Positions 18,669 to 26,466 of a DNA stretch of 64,000 nt are shown here, in pieces. The notes under the pieces were generated by a model. It saw nothing but the letters and a program-made list of their open reading frames with translations. It was not told the DNA's origin and did not search any database. How positions within the stretch are numbered: the first letter of the stretch is position 1; every line of letters starts with the position of its first letter. This stretch comes from Myxococcales bacterium. GTDB lineage: Bacteria; Myxococcota_A; Polyangia; Polyangiales; Polyangiaceae. Made by a program: the position numbers and the translations under genes. The stretch is from contig CANJCO010000003.1 in the NCBI GenBank assembly GCA_947473045.1, positions 1-64,000 of the forward strand. Reading direction: 5' to 3'.

Positions 18669-19600
18669 GTGTCGCTCGCGAACAGCCGTCGCCCGAGCGG
18701 CCTCGTGATCGCGCCGAGGAGGTTGCCAGGGGCGATGACGTCGGCGTTGGCCGCGTAGAGTTCGGAGAGCGTGAGCGGCACGGGCGCGAGTCCGGCCCGA
18801 CGCGCGAGCTCGAGCAGCGAGCGTCTGTTGAAGCAGTTGACGTGTTGCAGCGGCGTGATCGAAAGCAGGCTTCGCGGCGAGCCTTCGCCGGCCGACCAGT
18901 CGCCGATCGCGAGCCGCCGCTTGATGTCCGCGCCGTCGGGAACGCTGAGCTTCAAGATTCCGCCGGGCGCGAGCGCGGAGGTCAGGTGCTTGAGCGCGCC
19001 GAGCGGATCCGCCAGGTGCTCGAACACCTGCTCGCTGTTGATGAAGTCGATGCAGTGACCTGGAAGGTCGTTCCACGACAGCACGCGGATGCCGCGTTGC
19101 TCTGCGTGGGCGATGCGAAGCGGCGAGTTTTCGTGTCCGTAGACCTCGCAGCCCATCGCCACGGCCATCGAGCACCAGTCGCCCCACCCCATGCCGAAGT
19201 CGAGCACCTTCAGCCGCGGCTCGCCTTTGCGCAGGCGTCGTTCGGCGAGCGCGAGCTCCCGAACGAAGCGCAAGCGTCCGTCGAGGTCGCGCTTCGCGCG
19301 CTGGGACGACAAGGCGCGGTCGGCGTCGATCCACTGGTCGTAGATGCGCGCCATCAGGGCGTCGTCAGGCACTTCAGCGTGGTAGACGAGCCCGCAGTCC
19401 GCGCACTCGACGACGGTGAACGTGGCGTCTTTAAGGTACTCGAGCTCGATCTTGCCGACGGCCTCGTACTGCGAAACGAGATGGCTTCGCAGCGGCTCGC
19501 CGGTCATTCCGCTCGAAAACAAGGTCGCGCGCGCAGACGCATCGCAGACCGGACAAGTCTCTCGCGGGACGAAGTTTGGCGACGGCGCGCTCGCGCTCAT
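18644..19600 (-). CDS. SAM methyltransferase with N-terminal Cys4 zinc motif
   Basis: A 318-residue protein with an N-terminal two-CxxC element (CPVCDAS and CADCGLVYH), probably zinc-binding, as in C-methyltransferases and Methyltransf_23 proteins of sugar clusters. The SAM domain follows: LKVLDFGMGWGDWCSMA (motif I), VYGHENSPLR, CIDFINSEQVFEHLADP (motif IV) and LAPGGILKLSVPDG (motif V). It is separate from the rml-type genes, whose nearest end is 45 bases away. A sugar methyl branch or O-methylation is plausible. Confidence 0.82.
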   Translation of the reverse strand: MSASAPSPNFVPRETCPVCDASARATLFSSGMTGEPLRSHLVSQYEAVGKIELEYLKDATFTVVECADCGLVYHAEVPDDALMARIYDQWIDADRALSSQRAKRDLDGRLRFVRELALAERRLRKGEPRLKVLDFGMGWGDWCSMAVAMGCEVYGHENSPLRIAHAEQRGIRVLSWNDLPGHCIDFINSEQVFEHLADPLGALKHLTSALAPGGILKLSVPDGADIKRRLAIGDWSAGEGSPRSLLSITPLQHVNCFNRRSLLELARRAGLAPVPLTLSELYAANADVIAPGNLLGAITRPLGRRLFASDTYVYFERA

Positions 19601-19645
19601 TCCGCAGGGCCTTAGCAGGGACTGCCGGGGACCGCAAAACGCGGC

Positions 19646-20491
19646 TCAGCGCGCGTCGCGCAGCGCCTTCGCGTAGCGCAGCATGCAGTCGCGCAGCGCC
19701 ACATCGATCGGCGGCATCGTGATCCCGAGCTGGGCGAGTCGCGAGCTTGCCAGCACGCAGTTCGAGCGCGCCCGGACCGCCAGCCCCCGCTCGACGAGCG
19801 CGCCATCGTCGATGAACTCGCAGGCGTGCTCGGCATCGACCAGCTCGCGGTAGAGGTCGACCAGCTCGCGATGCCGCATCACGCCCGGGTTGGTCACGTG
19901 GAAGATGCCCGGCGCTCGCTGCGCTATCAGCTGGCGCGCAACCGCCACGAAATCATCGACCACGGTGACCGAATTTTGGACGTCGATAATTTGCTTGTAA
20001 GATACAAGCTTCGTGATGAGATTGCGCGGCCCCGGCGTGTGATCGACTGGCATCCGCAGGCGGGCGACGCCGACCCAGGCAAGACGCGAAAGCACGAGAT
20101 CGGCCGCGTATTTCGTGCGCGAATAAAATGCTGAGGGGTTTGCGAAGTCGTCCTCGCGCCAACCGTGCGGCGACGGCGACGGGCCGTAAAAAACGCAGCC
20201 CGAGCCAAGGTGCAGCAGGTAGGCCCCCACGGTCTCACACGCGTCGGCCACGTTGAGCGCGCCGATCACGTTGGCTCGGTACGTCTCGGTCTGGTGGCTC
20301 TCGCACCAGTCGACGTTCGGCGTGCCGGTCCGGCCCGCAGCGTTGATGACAGCCTCGGGGCGCTCGCGGGCGAGCAGCGCGCGCACGGCGTCGCGGTCGG
20401 TGATGTCGACCGCGCCATGAACAGCTCCCTCGATGCCGGCGGCGAGGCGGGCTCCGAACAGGCCCTTGCCGAGCACAAGTATCGTGGCCAC
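19646..20491 (-). CDS. NRS/ER-like bifunctional dTDP-4-keto-6-deoxyglucose 3,5-epimerase/4-reductase
   Basis: A 281-residue SDR starting at the GTG at 20491, which shares one base with the upstream stop (TAGTG). The sequence follows the plant and giant-virus NRS/ER (UER1) enzyme more closely than bacterial RmlD. NAAGRTGTPNVDWCESH, FYSRTK (Y123/K127), RMPVDHTPGPRNLITK and FHVTNPGVMRH all align with segments I recall from NRS/ER. C99 in GSGCVF and K161 in NLITK match the residues linked to epimerisation in the plant protein, as I remember it. A bifunctional enzyme would explain why no rmlC lies beside rmlA and rmlB. A plain RmlD is the alternative. Confidence 0.78.
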   Translation of the reverse strand: MATILVLGKGLFGARLAAGIEGAVHGAVDITDRDAVRALLARERPEAVINAAGRTGTPNVDWCESHQTETYRANVIGALNVADACETVGAYLLHLGSGCVFYGPSPSPHGWREDDFANPSAFYSRTKYAADLVLSRLAWVGVARLRMPVDHTPGPRNLITKLVSYKQIIDVQNSVTVVDDFVAVARQLIAQRAPGIFHVTNPGVMRHRELVDLYRELVDAEHACEFIDDGALVERGLAVRARSNCVLASSRLAQLGITMPPIDVALRDCMLRYAKALRDAR

Positions 20492-21573
20492 TAGCCTTCC
20501 TTCGCGAGTTCGATTTTGCAGTCGTCTCCGACGAGCAGGCTCAGTGCGCCCCTGCGTGTGGCGCCCGGGTGCACGATAACGCGCCTGCCGATGAGCGAAT
20601 CTTCGAGGCGGCCGATGTCGACCACGCGGCTGCCCTCCATGATAACCGAGTGGTCGACGCTGCTGCGCTCGATGCGCACGCCGTCGCCGATGCACGTGAA
20701 CGGGCCTATTTTTGCGTCGATCAGACACGCTCCGGCGCCGATGACGGCCGGCCCTCGAATCGTCGAGCGGACCACGGTCGCGCCGGCGCCGATTTGCACC
20801 CGCCCGCTGATTTTGCTCTCGGCGTCGACGTCTCCCTGCACGTCGTGCACGAGCCAGTCGTCGAGCACCGTGTCGTTGGCGAGGAGCAAGTCGTCTTTTT
20901 TACCCGTGTCGAGCCACCACGAGGTCACGCGGTCGAATCGCACTACGCCGCCCTGCTCAATGAGCTTGCCAATCGCGTCGGTGATCTCGAGCTCGCCTCG
21001 CGCCGACGGCGCGATCGCCGCGATCGCGTCGAAGATCGCCTTGCGGAACAAGTAGATGCCGACAAGCGCGAGGTTGCTTTTGGGGTGCTTCGGTTTTTCG
21101 ACGAGGCGTACGACGTGCCCCGCGTCATCGACTTCAGCGACTCCAAAGCTCGACGGATCGGCGACGGCTTTCAGCATTACGGAGCCGGCGAGGTGCGGCG
21201 AGCCCGCGAACGAGGCGACGGCGTCGGCGATCTTCGTGCCGATCAAGTTGTCGCCCAGGAACATGCAGAAATCGCTGTCGCCGAGGAACGGCTGCGCGGT
21301 CAGCACGGCGTGCGCGAGGCCGGCGGGCTTGTCTTGCACGATGTACGAGATGCGCGCTCCCCACCGTGCGCCGTCGCCCATCGCGGCGCGGATCTCGGCG
21401 CTCGACTCGGGCGAGACGATGATGCCGACGTCGGAGATCCCCGCGCCCGCGAGGTTATCCATGACGTAAAAAAGGATCGGGCGGTTGGCGACCGGCACGA
21501 GCTGCTTGGCGCCGGTGTAGGTCAGCGGACGAAGCCGCGTGCCCGAACCACCCGCTAAAACCAGACCTTTCAA
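20491..21573 (-). CDS. rmlA: Glucose-1-phosphate thymidylyltransferase, long form
   Basis: A 360-residue nucleotidyltransferase making dTDP-glucose from glucose-1-phosphate and dTTP. MKGLVLAGGSGTRLRPLTYT is the signature, followed by KQLVPVANRPILFYVMDN and FCMFLGDNLIG. Residues beyond about 240 form a left-handed beta-helix-like tail (GRVQIGAGATVVRSTIRGPA, AVIGAGACLIDAKIGPFTCI), as in the long StrD-like form rather than the 290-residue RmlA. The start overlaps the rmlB stop (ATGA), and its stop shares a base with the next gene. Confidence 0.92.
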   Translation of the reverse strand: MKGLVLAGGSGTRLRPLTYTGAKQLVPVANRPILFYVMDNLAGAGISDVGIIVSPESSAEIRAAMGDGARWGARISYIVQDKPAGLAHAVLTAQPFLGDSDFCMFLGDNLIGTKIADAVASFAGSPHLAGSVMLKAVADPSSFGVAEVDDAGHVVRLVEKPKHPKSNLALVGIYLFRKAIFDAIAAIAPSARGELEITDAIGKLIEQGGVVRFDRVTSWWLDTGKKDDLLLANDTVLDDWLVHDVQGDVDAESKISGRVQIGAGATVVRSTIRGPAVIGAGACLIDAKIGPFTCIGDGVRIERSSVDHSVIMEGSRVVDIGRLEDSLIGRRVIVHPGATRRGALSLLVGDDCKIELAKEG

Positions 21574-22697
21574 CTGCCTTCTCCCTTTCCGAGACCGAGC
21601 CGCCCGCGCGCGCGGTCACCGATGCGCTCGCACCAGTCGCGATTGCCCAGGTACCAGGCGACGGTTGCCCGCAGCCCGTCGTCGAAGGTGTGCGCGGGCT
21701 TCCACCCGAGCTCGTCGCGCAGGCGCGACGCGTCGATGGCGTAGCGGCGGTCGTGTCCCGGGCGATCGGCCACGAAGGTGATCTGATCGGCGTACGAGCC
21801 GCCGCTTTCGCGCGGGTGCATGACGTCTAAAATGCCCACAATCGCGCGCACCATGTCGAGGTTGCTGCGCTCGCTCGCACCGCCGACGTTGTACGTGCGG
21901 CCCACCGCGCCGCGCTCGAGCACGACCGAGATCGCGTCGCAGTGGTCGCCGACGTAGAGCCAGTCGCGCACGTTGAGTCCGTCGCCGTAGACGGGCAGGG
22001 ATTTTCCGGCGAGGGCGCTCAGCACGACCAGTGGGATCAGCTTCTCCGGATACTGACGCGGGCCATAGTTGTTCGAGCAGTTGGTGGTGAGCGTCGGCAG
22101 GCCGTAGGTGTGATGGTAGGCGCGCACCAGGTGGTCGGCCGCGGCCTTCGACGCGGCGTAGGGCGAGTTGGGCGCGTACGGGGTGTCTTCGCGAAACAGC
22201 CCTGTTTCCGGAAGCGATCCGTAGACTTCATCGGTCGACACGTGCAGAAATCGAAACGCGGCCGCCGCCGTCTTCTCGAGTCTCGACAGGTGCGCGCGCG
22301 CGGCTTCGAGCAGCTCGAAGGTTCCGACGATGTTGGTTTGAACGAACGCGCCGGGCCCGTCGATGCTGCGGTCGACGTGAGACTCCGCGGCGAAGTTCAC
22401 GATCGCGCCGACGTCGTGCGCCCTGAGCAGCTCCGCCACCAGCGCGCGATCGGCGATGTCGCCGCGCACGAACGCGTGGCGCGCGTCGCCTTCAATCGAC
22501 GCGAGGTTGTCGGCGTTGCCGGCGTAGGTGAGCTTGTCGAGCGTCACGATGCGCGCGGAGGCGCCGGCGCGGGCCAGCGTCTGGAGCACGAAATTCGAAC
22601 CGATGAAGCCGGCTCCGCCAGTGACGAGCAGCGTGGGCACGTTGCCGGTATCGTACACGTTTTCGCCCGGCGATGCAGTCGACTGGGCGTTGCTCAT
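21570..22697 (-). CDS. rmlB: dTDP-glucose 4,6-dehydratase
   Basis: A 375-residue SDR. LLVTGGAGFIGSNFV is the NAD loop, NFAAESHVDRSIDGP the RmlB signature, HVSTDEVYGSL the Thr-Asp-Glu catalytic stretch and PYAASKAAADHLVRAYHHTY the YxxxK region. NNYGPRQYPEKLIPL and DGLNVRDWLYVGDH are also diagnostic. The chosen ATG at 22697 gives a 21-residue leader before the fold; longer frames run into the divergent gene. It is first in the rmlB-rmlA-NRS/ER-like operon, which should yield dTDP-L-rhamnose. Confidence 0.94.
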   Translation of the reverse strand: MSNAQSTASPGENVYDTGNVPTLLVTGGAGFIGSNFVLQTLARAGASARIVTLDKLTYAGNADNLASIEGDARHAFVRGDIADRALVAELLRAHDVGAIVNFAAESHVDRSIDGPGAFVQTNIVGTFELLEAARAHLSRLEKTAAAAFRFLHVSTDEVYGSLPETGLFREDTPYAPNSPYAASKAAADHLVRAYHHTYGLPTLTTNCSNNYGPRQYPEKLIPLVVLSALAGKSLPVYGDGLNVRDWLYVGDHCDAISVVLERGAVGRTYNVGGASERSNLDMVRAIVGILDVMHPRESGGSYADQITFVADRPGHDRRYAIDASRLRDELGWKPAHTFDDGLRATVAWYLGNRDWCERIGDRARGRLGLGKGEGS

Positions 22698-22731
22698 CGC
22701 AGGGCGCGGTGATAAACTTCGCCTCCCCACG

Positions 22732-23895
22732 GTGTCGCGCGTAAAGGTCACGTTTTTCATCAACTCGCTCGAGCAGGGCGGGGCTGAGCGCCAGCTCGCT
22801 GAGCTGCTTACGCGGCTCGACCGCGACGTGTTCGAGCCGAGTCTGGTGCTTTGCATCGATCGCGATCAGCTCGGCTACAAGCTGCCCGTCGATCGCATTC
22901 GCTGCCTCAACGCGCCCATGTTTCCGACGCCCGCGTCGGTCAATCAGCTCGCCCGCGAGCTGCGCGACCTCGGCACAGAGATCCTTCACACCTATATGGG
23001 TTGGGAGAACATCTTCGGTCGCGTGGCGGCCCGTCGCGCCGGGGTGCGTGCGGTGGTGGGGTCCGTGCGCTGCACGCAGCTGCCGGTGCGCCACATTGCC
23101 GGCGAGGCGCTGACCCACAAGATGGCCGACGCCATCATCGTCAACTCGGTCGGCATCCGTGACGAGCTCGTTCGCCGCGCGCGCATCCCGAAAGAGAGCA
23201 TCGACGTCGTCGAAAATGGCGTCGATTTGGCGCGATTTTCGCCCCTCGGCGCGCCTGCCATCGCGCGCGAGCGCAAGCTGTGGGGCATGGACGGCCGGCG
23301 TGTGCTCGTCATGCCGGGGCGCATCTGCGACCAGAAAAATCAAAAAGAGGTGCTTCGCGCGCTGGTGAGCCTCAAGCACGACGGCGACCTCCCGGAAGAC
23401 GTCCGTGTCATCTTCGCGGGTCGCGGCTCGCCGCCATGGTTCGGAGAGGCGTTGCGTGCATATTCCACGCTTTCGGGTCTCGGCCCGCAGGTGGAGTTCG
23501 TCGGCATCGTGAAGCAAGTTGAAAAGCTCGTCGGCGCCGCAGACGCCATGCTGCTGCCATCGAACTACGAGGGACTGCCCAACGCCGTCATTGAGGGCAT
23601 GGCGTGCGGCGTCCCCGTGATCGTCTCGCAGGCGGCCAACACCGACGAGCTCGTCACCGACGGCAAAGAGGGGCTCGTGTGCGAAGACAACCGCAGCGCC
23701 GGAATCGCGCGCGCCCTTCGTCGCTTCTTCGGGCTGAGCCACGCCGAGCGTGCCGCAATGGGAGCAGCAGGGCACGAGCACGCAAAGACGCGCTTCGCGG
23801 TCTCGCGCATGGTCGCGCGCACGGTCGAGGTCTACGCGCGGGTGCTGGGCGGATTGCCGAAGCCCGCGTCTGAGCACGCATCGGGAGCCCTCTGA
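22732..23895 (+). CDS. GT4 glycosyltransferase
   Basis: A 387-residue GT4 enzyme. VTFFINSLEQGGAERQLAEL is the typical N-terminal Gly-Gly-Ala-Glu motif. The donor domain contains VLVMPGRICDQKNQKEVLRA and the E-x7-E motif EGLPNAVIE, followed by GMACGVPVIVSQAANTDEL. The GTG at 22732 is the last sensible start before the fold; the open frame continues upstream into the divergent rmlB region. It is translationally coupled to the asparagine synthetase gene by a TGATG overlap. Confidence 0.86.
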   Translation: MSRVKVTFFINSLEQGGAERQLAELLTRLDRDVFEPSLVLCIDRDQLGYKLPVDRIRCLNAPMFPTPASVNQLARELRDLGTEILHTYMGWENIFGRVAARRAGVRAVVGSVRCTQLPVRHIAGEALTHKMADAIIVNSVGIRDELVRRARIPKESIDVVENGVDLARFSPLGAPAIARERKLWGMDGRRVLVMPGRICDQKNQKEVLRALVSLKHDGDLPEDVRVIFAGRGSPPWFGEALRAYSTLSGLGPQVEFVGIVKQVEKLVGAADAMLLPSNYEGLPNAVIEGMACGVPVIVSQAANTDELVTDGKEGLVCEDNRSAGIARALRRFFGLSHAERAAMGAAGHEHAKTRFAVSRMVARTVEVYARVLGGLPKPASEHASGAL

Positions 23896-25772
23896 TGTGC
23901 GGCGTGGCTGGCTTTCTCGCGCGCGAGCCTGGCGCACCGGCCGACCTCGCGGGCGTGGAGCGCATCGCGGCTGCCATCGTTCACCGCGGGCCTGATTCGG
24001 GGGGCTTCTACTCCGATGGGCCCTGCGCGCTGGGTCACCGCCGTTTGTCGATTATCGATCTGTCGACCGAGGCGAATCAGCCGATGCACAACGAGGACGG
24101 CTCGGTCGTCGTCGTCGTCAACGGAGAGATCTACAACTTCGCCGAGCTTCGGCGCGAGCTCGAGCAAAAGGGGCACGCTTTCCGGTCGCGCTCCGACAGC
24201 GAGGTGGTCCTGCACCTCTACGAAGAACACGGACCGGATTGCGTGGCGCGCCTCGACGGCATGTTCGCGTTTATCTTGTATGATGCACGCAATCGAAAGG
24301 TGCTGATCGCGCGCGACCGTTCGGGCAAAAAACCGCTGTTTTACCGGAAGCTCTCGCACGGCATCGCGTTCGCTTCGGAGATCGGCGCCTTGGTTCGTGC
24401 GTTTCCCGACCAGCGCGCGGAGGTTGACCTTTCGGCGATCGACGAGTTTCTCACGCTCCAGTACGTGCCCGCGCCGAAGACCGCGTTCAAGGGCGCGTTC
24501 AAGCTGCCGGCTGCCCACTACGCGTTTTTTGGTCCGGGCGAATCGCCCTCGCCGGTGCGCTACTGGGCAAAGCCGCGAGGCGCAGCCCACACCGGCGACG
24601 CCCGCGAGCTCAGCGAAGAGTTGCTCCGCCTGATGCGCGCTGCGGTGAAGCGCAGGCTCGTGTCCGATGTGCCGCTGGGCGCGTTTCTTTCGGGCGGCAT
24701 CGACAGCTCGACCATCGTGGCGCTCATGGCGCAGGAGTCGTCGCGCCCGGTCAAGACGTTCAGCATCGGATTCCCCCACGCAGACGACAGCGAGCTGGCG
24801 TTTGCGCGCATGGTCGCCAAACGCTGGAAGACCGATCACCACGAAGAAGTCGTCAGCCCGCAGATGACGAGCGTGGTCGCCGAGACCGTGCGCCACCACG
24901 GAGAGCCGTTCGCCGACAGCTCCGCCGTCGCCATGTACTACCTGTCGCAGATGACGAAAAAGCACGTCACCGTCGCCCTGAGCGGCGATGCGGGCGATGA
25001 GAATTTTGCGGGGTACAAGCGCTACACGACCGCTCGCCTTGGGCATCTCTACGATCGCCTGCCTTACCGCGGTCAGCTCGTATTTCGCGCCGCCCTCGAA
25101 GGCATCGGCAGGGCGGTCGTGCCGCACGTGGGCGCCTACGCCGAGCGCCTCGGAGCGGGGGAGGCCGATCGCTACACGCGGCTGATCGGGCAGTTCTCTC
25201 CATCCGAAAAGCGTGCACTGTACATGGATTCCATGCGTGACGCCTCGACGGGCGACACGATCGCGCGATTCGAGGCGGTGCTTGCCGACAGCGCGGCGAC
25301 GTCGCCGATGGGCCGCGTCGCCGATCTCGATTGGCAGACGTACATGATCGACGACATCAACGTGAAGGTCGACATCGCGGCGATGACGCACGCCCTCGAA
25401 GTGCGCTGCCCGTTCCTCGATACGAGCGTGGTCGAGTTCGCCTCGCGACTTCCCGAACAGATGCTCATGCGTTGGCGCGGCAAATGGCTGCTTCGCCGCG
25501 CAGTGAAAGACATCGTGCCGGCGCAAATTCTCCACCGCACCAAGCGCGGCTTTGCGCTCCCGCTCGAGCGCTGGATGAAGCGCGACTTGCGCACCCTCGT
25601 GAAGGACACCCTGCTAAGCAAAAGGGCTCGCGAGCGCGGACTGTTCGATCCGAAGGTCGTCACAGAGCTCGTCGATTCGCTCGACGGCTTTCAGCCGATG
25701 GTCGACCGCCTGTGGACGCTGCTCGTTCTCGAATTGTGGTTCCGCGAGTTCATCGACGCGCCGGCTTCGTGA
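23895..25772 (+). CDS. asnB: Glutamine-hydrolysing asparagine synthetase-like amidotransferase
   Basis: A 625-residue class II amidotransferase. MCGVAGF places the nucleophilic Cys at residue 2. HRGPDSGGFYSDGPCALGHR and NGEIYNF complete the glutaminase site. The synthetase domain has PLGAFLSGGIDSSTIVAL, the ATP pyrophosphatase loop, and VRCPFLDTSVVEFASRLP. AsnB homologues are common in polysaccharide clusters and may amidate uronic acids rather than make free asparagine; UDP-uronate enzymes here would fit that. The start overlaps the stop of the preceding glycosyltransferase gene. Confidence 0.9.
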   Translation: MCGVAGFLAREPGAPADLAGVERIAAAIVHRGPDSGGFYSDGPCALGHRRLSIIDLSTEANQPMHNEDGSVVVVVNGEIYNFAELRRELEQKGHAFRSRSDSEVVLHLYEEHGPDCVARLDGMFAFILYDARNRKVLIARDRSGKKPLFYRKLSHGIAFASEIGALVRAFPDQRAEVDLSAIDEFLTLQYVPAPKTAFKGAFKLPAAHYAFFGPGESPSPVRYWAKPRGAAHTGDARELSEELLRLMRAAVKRRLVSDVPLGAFLSGGIDSSTIVALMAQESSRPVKTFSIGFPHADDSELAFARMVAKRWKTDHHEEVVSPQMTSVVAETVRHHGEPFADSSAVAMYYLSQMTKKHVTVALSGDAGDENFAGYKRYTTARLGHLYDRLPYRGQLVFRAALEGIGRAVVPHVGAYAERLGAGEADRYTRLIGQFSPSEKRALYMDSMRDASTGDTIARFEAVLADSAATSPMGRVADLDWQTYMIDDINVKVDIAAMTHALEVRCPFLDTSVVEFASRLPEQMLMRWRGKWLLRRAVKDIVPAQILHRTKRGFALPLERWMKRDLRTLVKDTLLSKRARERGLFDPKVVTELVDSLDGFQPMVDRLWTLLVLELWFREFIDAPAS

Positions 25773-25779
25773 GCTTCGC

Positions 25780-26409
25780 TCAGGGGCCTTCGCCGAGCTT
25801 TTTTTCCTTCGCTTCGACGGCCGCTCCAAACAGCCGCACGTACTGCACGGCGCTTCCGAGCGAGAAGAAGATCGACAGGTAAACGAGCCACCTTCCCACG
25901 TGGTTCATGTCGACGACGCCCAGATCGAGGCCGAGGTAGCGCATGTGGAACGGGTAGCCGAGCAGCATCGCGATGATGCCGATCATCTGCAGGGCGGTCT
26001 TGGCTTTGCCTTCCTCGCCAGCAGCGATGACGACGCCTTCGCTGGCGGCCACGCTGCGAAGGCCGGTCACGCTAATGTCTCTCCCAAGCAGCAGGATGAC
26101 CACCCACCCTGACATGCGGCCCATGCCGACCATCCACACGAGCGTGGCCATGACGATGAGCTTGTCGGCGAGCGGATCGAGCAGCTTGCCGAGCACGCTG
26201 ACCACGCCCAGCTTTCTGGCGAGATAGCCATCGAGCAAGTCGGTAATCGCGGCCAGCGTGAAGACGATTGCCGCCCAGAATCCGCTTCGCGGCGTGTCCT
26301 GATCGAGCAGATACAGGCACAACGGGATCATGACGATGCGCGCGAACGTCAGCAGGTTCGGGATGTTGAGCGCGTCTTCGGCGAGCGGTCGGCGCTTTTT
26401 GTCGGGCAT
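25780..26409 (-). CDS. pgsA: CDP-diacylglycerol-glycerol-3-phosphate 3-phosphatidyltransferase
   Basis: A 209-residue membrane enzyme making phosphatidylglycerophosphate, the first step to phosphatidylglycerol and cardiolipin. It begins with the expected NIPNLLTFARIVMIPLCLYL. The CDP-alcohol phosphotransferase motif is complete across DLLDGYLARK and GKLLDPLADK (DGxxAR...GxxxDxxxD). About five membrane segments are visible. It is convergent with asnB, leaving 7 bases, and marks the end of the polysaccharide locus. Confidence 0.93.
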   Translation of the reverse strand: MPDKKRRPLAEDALNIPNLLTFARIVMIPLCLYLLDQDTPRSGFWAAIVFTLAAITDLLDGYLARKLGVVSVLGKLLDPLADKLIVMATLVWMVGMGRMSGWVVILLLGRDISVTGLRSVAASEGVVIAAGEEGKAKTALQMIGIIAMLLGYPFHMRYLGLDLGVVDMNHVGRWLVYLSIFFSLGSAVQYVRLFGAAVEAKEKKLGEGP

Positions 26410-26466
26410 CGCGTTGCCCGTCTTAGCAGGGTGGCGCGCGGAGTGGCACTTCGGAAGCCGCGCGCG

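Noticed and set aside
23832-25535. Long minus-strand frame opposite the asparagine synthetase gene
   Set aside because: The sequence is unlike any protein family and the plus-strand gene carries complete catalytic motifs.
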